Source of the DNA: DATARN01 sp963851105 | Lineage (GTDB): Bacteria > Actinomycetota > Acidimicrobiia > Acidimicrobiales > Palsa-688 | Direction of reading: 5' to 3' | Assembly: GCA_963851105.1 (NCBI GenBank) | Contig: CAWKNP010000002.1 | Coordinates: 643,364 to 707,363, forward strand | Length of the DNA stretch: 64,000 bases | Made by a program: the position numbers and the translations under genes | Notes under the pieces: generated by a model | The model's input: only the letters and a program-made list of their open reading frames with translations | What the model was told of the DNA's origin: nothing | Database searches by the model: none | Shown: piece by piece, positions 34,745 to 42,875 of the stretch | Layout: the number at the start of each line of letters is the position of its first letter | How positions within the stretch are numbered: position 1 is the stretch's first letter

Positions 34745-35429
34745 ACGTCGTCGACGCGCAAGGACGGCGCAAGGACGGCGCAAGCGTTCTGAGTAAGAGT
34801 CGGGCGAATGCTCGCGGGGACGACAGCAAATGTCGTCCGGATGCGGGTGGCCTAAAGGAGGGCAACCAGTGCGCATGTATCGATGGGTGAAACTCGGGGT
34901 CTCATCGGCCATCGTGGCGGCGACGCTGGCCGTCGGCGGCGTCGCCCACGCGGCGACGGAGACCGACGTCGCGCTGCACGCGGCGACGACCGCGACAGTG
35001 TTGGGAGTCACCGCCCCAACGTGCACGGCCGGTTCTGGGCCGGACAAAGCGGTCGACGGCGCCAGCTCCAACATCTACACCGACAAGTGGTGTGTCCCGA
35101 CCGGCCAGCCGACGCTCACGATCAACCTCAGCGGCAGCGCATATGGCTACTCCGTCAGCCACATCGTCGTGAAGCACGCCGGCGTGGCTGGCGAGAGCGC
35201 TACCTACAACACCCGGGCGTTCCGGCTGCGCGTCGTGCAGACGTCAAGTTCGACGCCGCTCACCGTCGCCACGGTGACCGGCAACACCGCAAACCAGACG
35301 AGCAACACGGTCAGCGTGGGCAACGTCTCCCAGGTGCAGCTCCTCGTCGATCAGCCGACGCAGGCGGCGGGCGCGACGTCAGCGACCCGAATCTACGAGG
35401 TGGAAGTTTGGGGAACGCCCTCGACAACG
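34745..35429 (+). repeat. 685-bp inverted repeat, right arm
   Basis: Inverted copy of 23352-24036. It starts with the GCGCAAGGACG tandem units (34756-34785, about three copies), includes the leader palindrome and the first ~186 codons of twin B, and ends at the TPSTT codons. Confidence 0.9.
34818..34838. promoter_or_regulatory. Perfect palindrome in the leader of twin B
   Basis: GGACGACA and TGTCGTCC with loop GCAAA, 31 bases upstream of GTG 34869; an identical partner lies upstream of twin A. Confidence 0.5.
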
Positions 35430-35981
35430 ATGACGGGTCGGACAACGATGACGGGCCGGGCCTACGGCCTCGCCACATCGGGTCTTTTCGGATATCCGCC
35501 GACGCCCGACACCGGCGCCGTCTCCACGACCGCGTCCAGCACCAACGCGCCGCCCTGCGTGCCGACAGTGAGCGGGCCCATCTCCGCGAGTACCCTGTGC
35601 GCCCAGGTCACGACGAGTACCTCCCCGGCGACGTCGACCGCGACGGCGTCGGTACAAGGCGCCAACATCTCCGTAGGCCAAACGCTCCCCGTCATCAAGA
35701 TGGTCCAAACCTCGTCGACATCGACGAGTAACTGCTCTGGTGCAAGCGGGTCGGCCACCGTCGGCGCGATCTGGGTGGGTTTCATTCGGGTCAACGTCAA
35801 TCAGCATCCCGCAGCCAACACAAAGATGAGCGTTCTCGGTATCAACATGGTGTTCAACGAGCAATCTCCGGAGCCGGGCGCGTCCCAGAGCCTCAAAGTC
35901 AACGCGGTGCACATCACTGCCGTGGGCTTGCTGGACGTGGTCATCGCCTCGTCCACTAGTGACGTCGAGAACTGCCCGTGA
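34869..35981 (+). CDS. Secreted protein with discoidin-like N-domain; twin B
   Basis: 370 residues from GTG 34869 (AAAGGAGGG upstream). The signal peptide and the ~170-residue galactose-binding-like domain are almost identical to twin A. The C-terminal ~180 residues are unrelated: YGLATSGLFGYPPTPDTGAV, PISASTLCAQVTTSTSP, VKMVQTSSTSTSNCSGASGSATVGAIW and LLDVVIASSTSDVENCP. Spaced Cys pairs and conserved patches there resemble 'choice-of-anchor'-type extracellular domains. The two C-terminal modules may bind different targets or partners. Convergent with the gene-poor region after it. Confidence 0.78.
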   Translation: MRMYRWVKLGVSSAIVAATLAVGGVAHAATETDVALHAATTATVLGVTAPTCTAGSGPDKAVDGASSNIYTDKWCVPTGQPTLTINLSGSAYGYSVSHIVVKHAGVAGESATYNTRAFRLRVVQTSSSTPLTVATVTGNTANQTSNTVSVGNVSQVQLLVDQPTQAAGATSATRIYEVEVWGTPSTTMTGRTTMTGRAYGLATSGLFGYPPTPDTGAVSTTASSTNAPPCVPTVSGPISASTLCAQVTTSTSPATSTATASVQGANISVGQTLPVIKMVQTSSTSTSNCSGASGSATVGAIWVGFIRVNVNQHPAANTKMSVLGINMVFNEQSPEPGASQSLKVNAVHITAVGLLDVVIASSTSDVENCP

Positions 35982-36680
35982 TCGACAAGTCCGCGCCGAA
36001 ACGTGTCGGGTGGGCCAAACGTGTCGGATCCGGCCGTGGCTCTACCGGCAGCGCGGGCACTGTCGGATGGGCCGGCGTCGTGTGCGGTCCGCTCGGCTGC
36101 GCCGGCTGAAGTAGATGGCGCCGCTCCAGTACCCAGGCTGCTGGGACCGGGGATAAGCCGACATATCCCCGACTTCGCGGTTGTGAGCAAGGGGTTCCAG
36201 CGGTGCCGTCCTAGGTGCAGCGCGGCCCCTTGTGACCCGATCAGGACGCCGGATCCCGTCCGCGCTCGCCTCGCGGAAGAGTGAGCGGTAACCCCGAGCG
36301 TGCCCTCTACCACGCGTCCCAGCAAGCCACGCTCGAGCGCTCCGGCCGCGCCCTCCATGTGCCGTACCGGGGGTAGCAACTCCTGCAAGCGACGGACGGC
36401 AATGGCTGGCTTCATTCGGAGCGCAAAATCGCCCTTCGGAGGGCGTCGAGGCACGGCGCCGCCGCGGACACGGACCACTCCGAGGCGTCAGTAAACGAAG
36501 CGGTCTTCCCGTAACCCATCACCGTCGATCCGTGCGGATCCTCTAGCACCGATCCCGCCGGCCGGCGCCGCCCAGATGAGATATTCGGTGCGCACACGGT
36601 CGCAATGCAGCCGTCGAGGCAACCGGCAACCGTGGCGGAAAGCGTAGCGGCCGGTGTCCTGGAACCAGACGGCGCTGGGG
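35982..36680. other. Gene-poor stretch with a partial repeat-A end
   Basis: About 700 bases with no supported gene. AAACGTGTCGG occurs twice near 35999-36026. CCCATCACCGTCGAT at ~36517-36531 equals the 3' end of dispersed repeat A, so a truncated copy may sit here. Minus-strand frames have no motif. Confidence 0.4.
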
Positions 36681-37298
36681 TTACAAGCCATGACTATCGA
36701 GCCAGGCGATCGCGGCCTGTTGAGGGTCCTCTCCGTGGTCGAATCGCCTTCGTGCCACCATTGCCAGACTCTGGATGGCTGTCCACCTCGTGTCGCCATC
36801 ACCATCCGCATCACGCACGAACCGAGCAAGAGCAGGGAGAGCCTCCTTGGCTCGCATCCGTCCAAGAGCGACTATGAACGTGTCGCGAGCCTGGGTATCG
36901 GTCTCGCGGTCCAAAGCGGCCACCAGTTCGCCAACAACCTGCGGGTTGCGCCCGAGGGCACCAAGGATTCCTCCGCCATCCTCTCTGGCGTCGCGGTCGC
37001 GGCTCCGAACCATCTCCAGTGCATGTGGAACCGCCTTGACCCCATTGGCGAGCAGGCCCCACGTGGCGTTGACCCTCGTGTTGTACAGGGGTCCGACGAC
37101 CGCGCCGATTCTGTCCAACTCCCTCTGTTCTGTGGGCCATGGTTCCTTCGGGAGTGCCTTGAACTCGGCGCGAGCCCGCCAGTACTCCGCTGCGTAGAAA
37201 TCGGCGTCCTCGGTGAACTGCGCGAGGTCGGGCACCCGAGGCGGCGACGTGTCAGTCGGCTTCGCGGTCAGCGCCTTCGTCCGGCGTCGAAGCACCAA
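36681..37298 (-). CDS. HEAT-repeat domain protein
   Basis: 205 residues. From ~85 onward it consists of HEAT/PBS-lyase-like helical pairs: VRSRDRDAREDGGGILGALG, PQVVGELVAALDRETDTQARDTFIVALGRM and ALPALARFVRDADGDGDTRWTAIQSLAMVARR. Such repeats form protein-binding superhelices. The N-terminal ~80 residues include FYAAEYWRARAEFKALPKEPW and are not recognised. Start is at 37298 (TTG/GTG tandem). Likely a scaffold-type protein, perhaps immunity-like given this neighbourhood; target unknown. Confidence 0.72.
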   Translation of the reverse strand: MVLRRRTKALTAKPTDTSPPRVPDLAQFTEDADFYAAEYWRARAEFKALPKEPWPTEQRELDRIGAVVGPLYNTRVNATWGLLANGVKAVPHALEMVRSRDRDAREDGGGILGALGRNPQVVGELVAALDRETDTQARDTFIVALGRMRAKEALPALARFVRDADGDGDTRWTAIQSLAMVARRRFDHGEDPQQAAIAWLDSHGL

Positions 37299-37538
37299 GG
37301 GACTCTACCCGTCGGAACAGGCGCCTCCGACCCGTCTGATTGGACGCGTCGGTGAAATGTTGCCGACACTGCTGAACGGTTCCGACAGTTCGTAAGGCTC
37401 CGCAGGTGCGAAAGTGAACGCCCCGTTTACGCCAGCTTCGAAACCGCGATTCGACGGAGGTTTCGGTCTCTTCCCGCTCGCGGCCTATGCGACTCGAGTT
37501 CCGTCGAGACTGTCAAAACCCCGGTGAGGTCTACGGTG

Positions 37539-38048
37539 TCAGGAGCCGGTATCGAAATACCGAGCGGCTTCTTTTTGGGCCAGCAGAACGATGATCCCGA
37601 CATCGAGTACGGCGGCGGACCCGATGATTACATGGCTCATAGCGGGCGCGGTACGGAAGAACGAGAGCAGATTTCCGAATAGTCCCAGCGAAACCAGTGC
37701 GAACGTCACGATGCGAGCCCATCTCTTGCCCTTCCTGACCTTCAGGCCCAGCAGTACGTAGACCACGAGGAAAGCGATGGCGTATAGCACCACGAAAGTG
37801 ACGGCGAGCGCGACTGTGGCGTTGACATCCTCTGCGTCGAGGCGAGGGTTCCCCTTTAGGACATCCACTCTCAGGGTGTTCTTGGACGCGAACCCCACGG
37901 CGAGCCCGACGATCATGAGTGCCGGCCGGACGAACAGGAGCCGCACGGCATAGCGGACCGAGGCCGGCGCCGGGCCGCGCCCGGCCGATCCACGCTCTGG
38001 TCGCCCTGGCATCGATGGATAGGAACCGCCGCCGTACTGATTGCTCAT
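37539..38048 (-). CDS. Four-helix membrane protein, unknown function
   Basis: 169 residues from ATG 38048, with GGGAGGGG upstream. A Gly/Pro-rich cytoplasmic start precedes four helices: LLFVRPALMIVGLAVGFA, VALAVTFVVLYAIAFLVVYVLLG, WARIVTFALVSLGLFGNLL and HVIIGSAAVLDVGIIVLLA. The tail KEAARYFDTGS matches the ending of small actinobacterial membrane proteins of unknown role. Single gene. Confidence 0.7.
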   Translation of the reverse strand: MSNQYGGGSYPSMPGRPERGSAGRGPAPASVRYAVRLLFVRPALMIVGLAVGFASKNTLRVDVLKGNPRLDAEDVNATVALAVTFVVLYAIAFLVVYVLLGLKVRKGKRWARIVTFALVSLGLFGNLLSFFRTAPAMSHVIIGSAAVLDVGIIVLLAQKEAARYFDTGS

Positions 38049-38542
38049 CGCGAGTCCCCTCCCAGGCGCCCAATCCGGGGATCGTCGCAATGCTCAGCAC
38101 GCGAGAGGCCAAGCGCGGCACCCAACCTACTACGATATGGCTGGCCCGCAGCGGCGTGGGTTCTCGATCGAGTGCATGGTTTCCGGACAGATCGGCCCAG
38201 TCTGATGGCCCGCGGTCGGTAATCGTGCCTTCTCTCAACGCGTGGAGTGACGGACCCTCGTTGACCTGGGCGTCTGTGCTCAGGACCTGGCGACGGCTCC
38301 GGGGGAGTCTCGGAGAGCCGCCGGGGGGTGTCGGCCTGAACGCGTGAAACTGTCTGCCGTGGAAGACGAGCCGGCTGTTGACCATCGGCCGCCCCTCGAA
38401 GGTCCATGGGGATTGGTGGTGGTGCGCCGTTCGACTCCGCTCGGATCCAAGATGGGCACTGCACCTCGGCATCTCGTGAGCCGTTGCGACAGGGGCAGGC
38501 TCTAATGTTTGGAGCAGCGGAGTTCTTGGCCTGTTCGGCGGA
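38049..38542. other. Intergenic stretch, no supported gene
   Basis: About 490 bases between the membrane-protein gene and 38543. No frame has recognisable content, and no repeat or terminator is evident. Confidence 0.35.
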
Positions 38543-38752
38543 ATGATGTTCCTGGCCTCCGCCATGCGAAGGGTCGGAACGAAGGACCAAGCGAGCGATC
38601 CAAACGAATGGCCCTACTTTCACGACCCGAAGGCAGAACAGCGACGGGAATACAACAGAATGCTGCGAAAGCAGGGCCGGTGGTTCGCGCGGACCGCTGC
38701 AGTATCGATGCTGGTCGCGTTGGTATGTGTCCTGTTGGGTCTGCTTGTCTGA
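38543..38752 (+). CDS. Small membrane protein
   Basis: 69 residues from ATG 38543. A hydrophobic start (MMFLASAMRR), a charged middle (SDPNEWPYFHDPKAEQRREYNRMLRKQG) and one clear C-terminal helix (AAVSMLVALVCVLLGLLV). The open frame continues upstream (GVLGLFGG), giving a first helix, but no start codon lies between the preceding TGA and the ATG; it may be a 5'-trimmed gene. Unknown function. Confidence 0.45.
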   Translation: MMFLASAMRRVGTKDQASDPNEWPYFHDPKAEQRREYNRMLRKQGRWFARTAAVSMLVALVCVLLGLLV

Positions 38753-38868
38753 TTTCACTCCGCGAGCGTCGTCGACGGTCAAACCGGGGGCAGACTGAAT
38801 CTCACCAGTCGGCCCGCACATAACGACAACGTCCGTCAAGGCTTGAGCATCTTGAGCGCCGCGCCATT

Positions 38869-38938
38869 CTCGGCGGTCGGTGGTGCTCTGCGGGCAGGTC
38901 CCGCGAGTCACCGGGTCGCCGCGCGTCGCGTCTACGCC
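38869..38938 (+). repeat. Dispersed repeat B, copy 2
   Basis: Begins CTCGGCGGTCGG, then CTGCGGGCAGGTCCCGCGAG as at 7385. It ends ~80 bases before recombinase copy 2. Relative to copy 1 at 7367-7437 it has small indels and substitutions. Confidence 0.65.
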
Positions 38939-39020
38939 TGGTCGTACGGTGGACATTCTCATCATCGCCGGGGTCCGGTCGCTGCGGTCCTCGGGTCTCG
39001 GCCGGACATGGAGGTGCGCC

Positions 39021-39938
39021 ATGACGACCACTGTCACATCCACTGCCATCGTTGTCGCCGACCCGGCATTCAGCGATCCCGAGCGCTTCGCGTTGGCCGG
39101 CTTCTTGGCTGGCTACAGCGGTCTCACACGCGACGCCTACGCCCTCGATCTGCGCCAGTTCGCCGCCTGGTGCGACCACCACAACCTTCGGCTGTTCCAG
39201 GTGCGCAGGGCCGACATTGAATGCTTCGGCCGGGACCTCGAAGCCGCCGGCCGATCCCGGGCCACCGTCGCCCGCCGGCTTTGCACCGTGGCCGGGTTCT
39301 ACCGCTACGCCGTCGAGGAAGAACTGCTCGACCACTCGCCTGCGGTCCATGTCCGCCGGCCCCGCTTGGACTACGAATCCCACGCCACCGGCCTCGACCG
39401 CAACGAGGTCGGCGCTCTGCTGGTGGCTGCCGGGCTGGGGCCGGCCAGCGAACACGCTCTCATCTCGCTACTGGCCCTGAACGGGCTGCGGGTTTCGGAG
39501 GCCACCGGAGCCAACATCGAGGCCCTGGGCCTCGAACGCGGGCATCGGACCCTGACCATCCTGCGCAAAGGGGGCAAGGTCGTCACCATCCCCCTTGCGC
39601 CTCGCACCGCCCGGGCCATCGACCTGGCCGTCGGCGAACGCTGCGACGGGCCGATCTTCGTGACCCGAGACGGAACCCGCCTCGACCGCCACGGGGCCGG
39701 TCGGATCGTGCGCCGGGTGGCCCGTCGAGCCGGAATCACCAAGCAGATCGGTCCTCATACCCTCAGGCACGCATTTATCACCGCCGCCCTCGACGCCGGA
39801 GTGCCGCTGCGCGACGTCCAAGAGGCGGCATCACACGCCGATCCGCGTACCACGATGCGCTACGACCGAGCCCGGGTATCTCTGGACCGTCACGCCACCT
39901 ACATCGTCGCCGCGTTCATCGCCGGCGCCGCCCGCTAG
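39021..39938 (+). CDS. Tyrosine recombinase / phage-type integrase (copy 2)
   Basis: 305 residues, the same length as copy 1 at 2146-3063 and nearly identical in protein, with differences mainly in the first 60 residues (e.g. WCDHHNLRLFQ versus WCERRQLRLFN). All catalytic residues are kept: GLRVSEA, HTLRH, ASHADP, MRYDRAR. ATG 39021 follows GGAGGTGCGCC. The gene is bracketed by CTCGGCGGTCG at 38869-38879 and at 39972-39982. It is followed by a VapBC-like pair rather than an excisionase. The many synonymous differences show the copies are not a recent duplication. Confidence 0.93.
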   Translation: MTTTVTSTAIVVADPAFSDPERFALAGFLAGYSGLTRDAYALDLRQFAAWCDHHNLRLFQVRRADIECFGRDLEAAGRSRATVARRLCTVAGFYRYAVEEELLDHSPAVHVRRPRLDYESHATGLDRNEVGALLVAAGLGPASEHALISLLALNGLRVSEATGANIEALGLERGHRTLTILRKGGKVVTIPLAPRTARAIDLAVGERCDGPIFVTRDGTRLDRHGAGRIVRRVARRAGITKQIGPHTLRHAFITAALDAGVPLRDVQEAASHADPRTTMRYDRARVSLDRHATYIVAAFIAGAAR

Positions 39939-40002
39939 CACACCTACCCCGCCGAGGCGCCCAGTGGGCCCCTCGGCGGTCGAGCGCCTCTACACTCGCG
40001 AC

Positions 40003-40164
40003 GTGGCCACCGTGGAGCAGCCAGACGAACCCCGGGTCCACGTGTATCCGCCCGACGAGGCGCTCAAGAGAGCACGCCCACTGCCTCGCCGTGACGAGTT
40101 CGTGATCGTCGACGTGCCCGACGACGAGTGGGCCGCGTTCCAGGAGGCATTGGCCGACTCATGA
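40003..40164 (+). CDS. VapB-like antitoxin
   Basis: 53 residues from GTG 40003 (an in-frame GTG at 39964 falls next to the CTCGGCGGTCG repeat and is less likely). Short, acidic and Pro-rich: HVYPPDEALKRARPLPRRDEF, VIVDVPDDEWAAFQEALADS. Its stop overlaps the toxin ATG by ATGA. I assign it as antitoxin from size, charge and position; no DNA-binding motif is obvious, so autoregulation is unproven. Confidence 0.6.
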   Translation: MATVEQPDEPRVHVYPPDEALKRARPLPRRDEFVIVDVPDDEWAAFQEALADS

Positions 40165-40604
40165 ACGACGCCCCTCCAGCGGGCGTCGTCGTGGACACCA
40201 TGGTCATCAGCTGGCTGTTCGACGACCGCCCGAACCCGCTCGCGGAACGCTACCGGGCTCTGATCGGCCCGGTCCCGGTTCTCCTCGCCTTCCACACCGT
40301 GATGGAGCTGCGCTTCGGGGCGATGCGCGCACGCTGGGGCGAGCTTCGCCGCCGCCGACTCGAGCGCGGGATCGCCGAGCTCGCCGTCCTTCAGCCCGAC
40401 GACGAGATGATCACAACCTGCGCCACCCTACGGGCCGAGTGCCAACAGATCGGCCACGCCCTCGGGGACAAACTGCACGACGGAGACCGGTGGATCGCAG
40501 CCACAGCCATACGAATCGGCTGTCCGCTCGCCATACATGACGGCGTATTCAACGGAGCCCCCCGGCTGGTACTGATCACAGCCCTCGACTCTGGACGGCA
40601 ATGA
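40161..40604 (+). CDS. PIN-domain ribonuclease toxin (VapC-like)
   Basis: 147 residues. Acidic PIN residues are visible: Asp12 in VVVDTMVISW, Glu in FHTVMELRFG, Asp in LHDGDRWIAATAIR, and a final Asp in PLAIHDGVF. These bind the Mg ions for RNA cleavage. The family acts on tRNA or rRNA; the target here is unknown. It overlaps the small upstream gene by four bases. The pair sits between recombinase copy 2 and the IS110 element, a typical cargo position. Confidence 0.85.
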   Translation: MNDAPPAGVVVDTMVISWLFDDRPNPLAERYRALIGPVPVLLAFHTVMELRFGAMRARWGELRRRRLERGIAELAVLQPDDEMITTCATLRAECQQIGHALGDKLHDGDRWIAATAIRIGCPLAIHDGVFNGAPRLVLITALDSGRQ

Positions 40605-40877
40605 CGCCATCCCCATCCATTTCCGGCCGCTGCGCCGACGCTCCGCACCGTCTGATTGATAATCCACCTAGGCGTTGCGGCCTGGTCGTAGCGTTTAGAG
40701 GTCCGATGGGCTGGCTCCCGAACCGTCTGCCGACCGCGTGCGGTGTGGCTTTAGAACGAGGTGCCAGCCTGTCGGGTCTTGCCGTGGTGTGGCTCGAAAG
40801 AGGCGTGAGCGCCAGACGATCCCCGAAATCAGACATGCCCGCCGCGGTCTTCTACTTCCCCGACAAAAGGAGCGGTC
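40605..40877 (+). ncRNA. Left non-coding end of the IS110 element; candidate bridge RNA region
   Basis: 273 bases without a gene precede the IS110 transposase ATG (AAAGGAG at 40867). In IS110-group elements the bridge RNA is encoded in the left non-coding end, typically ~180 bases directly upstream of the recombinase gene. The stretch from about 40690 to 40877 has that size and position. I have not folded it, and the exact IS left boundary is not visible, so this is a positional inference. Confidence 0.35.
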
Positions 40878-42092
40878 ATGGCAGTGATGATCGGTGTGGA
40901 CCCGCATAAGGGTTCGCACACGGCGGTGGCGATCGACGAGAACGAAGTCGCGTTGGGCGAGCTGCGGGTGCGCTCGTCGACCGCCCAGGTCGAACGGCTG
41001 ACGGCCTGGGCGGCACGGTGGCCGGAGCGGACGTGGGCGGTTGAGGGGGCGGGCGGCCTGGGCTATCTGCTCGCCCAGCAGCTGGTGGCGGCGGGCGAGG
41101 TGGTGGTGGACGTGCAACCCAAGTTGGGGGCCCGGGTGCGGCTGCTGGCGTCGGGGGCGACGAACAAGAACGACCCCAACGACGCCCGCTCGGTGGCCAT
41201 CGCGGCGCTGCGCTCGACCAGTCTGCGGCCGGTGATGGCCGAGGACCACGCTGCGGTTTTGAAGCTGTGGGCGAAACGGTCTCGGGATCTTGGCTCGGCG
41301 CGTACCCAGGTGGCGTGTCGGTTGCACGCGGTGCTGTGCGAACTGGTCCCCGGCGGCGTCGCCAAGGACATAACCGCAGGTCACGCCGCCGCGGTCCTCG
41401 ACGAGGTGGTGCCGACGGGGGCGGTGCAGCGGGCCCGTCATGACCTGGCGTTGGAGTTCCTCGACGACTTGCGTCGCATCGACGGCCAGATGCGAGATAC
41501 CAAGAAACGTCTCCAGGAGGCGGTGGCGGCGTCGGGCACGACGACGACGGAGATCTTCGGGGTCGGCCCGTTCGTGGCGGCCACGGTGATCGGCTACGTC
41601 GGTGACGTGTCGGGCTTCGCCGACCGGGACCATTTCGCCGCCTACAACGGGACCGCCCCGATCGAGGTGTCGTCCGGGAACCGCAAGATCTACCGGCTGT
41701 CCCGGCGCGGGAACCGGCGGCTCAACCATGCCATCCACATGGCCGCGGTCACCCAGATCCGGTTCCGTCACAGCACCGGCCGGGTCTACTACGACCGCAA
41801 GATCGCCGAAGGCAAGACCCACAAAGAAGCGATCCGTTCCCTTAAGCGGCGTATCAGCGACGCCATCTACGCCCGGCTGGTGGCCGACGCCCGACGCGTC
41901 GCAGCGGCGAGAAAAGGTCCGGGAGGGCAAACGGGGAACGACTCTGCATCCAGCGCGGCCGGCTCACACCCCGAGCGCCGGCACTTCGGAGAAGCCACTC
42001 CCGGACCCGAACCAACACTACGGCGTCAACCAGCCCCGACGAGCCCGGCGACCTCAGCACCAGCCGGAAGGAAATCCCGAAAAGCCTCTTGA
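40878..42092 (+). CDS. IS110-family transposase (DEDD recombinase)
   Basis: 404 residues. The N-terminal RuvC-like DEDD domain starts MIGVDPHKGSHTAVAI (Asp8), with Glu in WAVEGAGGLGYLL and an Asp pair in NKNDPNDARSVA. A helical middle is followed by the C-terminal Transposase_20 domain: IFGVGPFVAATVIGYVGDVS, FAAYNGTAPIEVSSGNRKIY (catalytic Ser region) and RRGNRRLNHAIHMAAVTQIR. All landmarks are present and the frame is intact, so the element may be active. ATG 40878 follows AAAGGAG. The last ~60 residues are a low-complexity tail. Confidence 0.92.
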   Translation: MAVMIGVDPHKGSHTAVAIDENEVALGELRVRSSTAQVERLTAWAARWPERTWAVEGAGGLGYLLAQQLVAAGEVVVDVQPKLGARVRLLASGATNKNDPNDARSVAIAALRSTSLRPVMAEDHAAVLKLWAKRSRDLGSARTQVACRLHAVLCELVPGGVAKDITAGHAAAVLDEVVPTGAVQRARHDLALEFLDDLRRIDGQMRDTKKRLQEAVAASGTTTTEIFGVGPFVAATVIGYVGDVSGFADRDHFAAYNGTAPIEVSSGNRKIYRLSRRGNRRLNHAIHMAAVTQIRFRHSTGRVYYDRKIAEGKTHKEAIRSLKRRISDAIYARLVADARRVAAARKGPGGQTGNDSASSAAGSHPERRHFGEATPGPEPTLRRQPAPTSPATSAPAGRKSRKAS

Positions 42093-42128
42093 CAACAAAG
42101 AGGCCTCGATCTGCATCCTCGGCGGGCT

Positions 42129-42150
42129 CACTTCGGAGTTGGCCGAAGTG
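42129..42150. other. Perfect hairpin downstream of the IS110 transposase
   Basis: CACTTCGG and CCGAAGTG around AGTTGG, 37 bases after the transposase stop. No T run follows. It may be part of the right IS end or a weak termination signal between converging genes. Confidence 0.45.
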
Positions 42151-42197
42151 GAGCAGATGGGACGTTCTGGCTCTTGACACCAACCCCGACTGGTCCG

Positions 42198-42875
42198 TCA
42201 GAGGCCGATATCGGGCGGCTCTCGGCGGCGGCCATGGTGTCGGTCGGGCTCTTGGATGGTCCGGTCGATGGCCCGACTCCAACGCAGCGCCCACTGGCGA
42301 AGCTGGCTGTACGCGGTGTCGTCGACGTTGAACTGGCGCCGGTCGAGGCGATCGATCGACGCCAGGGCGTCGGCCAGGTAGGGAGGCGAGAACCCGAGGT
42401 CCTTGGCACTCGCCAACTCCACCAGGCGGGCCTCCCCGTAGCGGCGGGCCAGAGCGTGGACATCTACGAAGTCTCGAGCGGCCGCCCGTCCGAACAACGC
42501 GAGGGTCTTGTCGGCGGCCAACTCCTCGTCCCCGATGGTGGGACCAAGGGCGGTCTGTTGGAGCGGCCACAGCCGGGCGTCATAGCCGAGATCAACCTCG
42601 CAGCGCTCCTCGCCGCGTGTCACCTCGAATCGAACGAATCCCGGGGCGTCAACGACCCGGGCGACTGTCATCCCGGCACGCTGGGCGGCGTCCTCGAACG
42701 CCGGGGCCAGGCGATTCACGGCGGCAGCCTCGCGACCGAAGAAGTCGAGGTCGTCCGTCTCGCGCTCGACGATCCCCGTCACGATGAGCGCCGCTCCTCC
42801 AGCCAGAGCGAAACCCGCAGCTTCGGGAAGCTGCGGCAGAAGCCGGGCCACCTCCTGCTGGTAGGGGCTCAGCAC
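42198..42875 (-). CDS. Nucleotidyltransferase-fold toxin (AbiEii-like)
   Basis: 225 residues from GTG 42875. It has the nucleotidyltransferase-fold core FALAGGAALIVTGIVERETDDLDFFG (GG..A....R.T.D.D, two metal ligands), then EVTRGEERCEVDLGYDARLW and LAADKTLALFGRAAARDFVDVHAL, as in AbiEii/MenT-type toxins. The family transfers nucleotides to tRNA or other targets and is neutralised by a co-encoded antitoxin. The start lies seven bases inside the upstream gene, as expected for a toxin-antitoxin pair. Confidence 0.8.
   Translation of the reverse strand: MLSPYQQEVARLLPQLPEAAGFALAGGAALIVTGIVERETDDLDFFGREAAAVNRLAPAFEDAAQRAGMTVARVVDAPGFVRFEVTRGEERCEVDLGYDARLWPLQQTALGPTIGDEELAADKTLALFGRAAARDFVDVHALARRYGEARLVELASAKDLGFSPPYLADALASIDRLDRRQFNVDDTAYSQLRQWALRWSRAIDRTIQEPDRHHGRRREPPDIGL

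Noticed and set aside
34756..34785. CRISPR-like array
   Set aside because: The GCGCAAGGACG units are contiguous tandem repeats of about 11 bases with no spacers and no cas genes nearby.
2146..39938. Classic class 1-type integron
   Set aside because: The recombinases lack the extra IntI-specific insertion, the spacing of repeats is 5-17 kb rather than one gene per cassette, and the repeats do not show the canonical attC R'/R'' ends.
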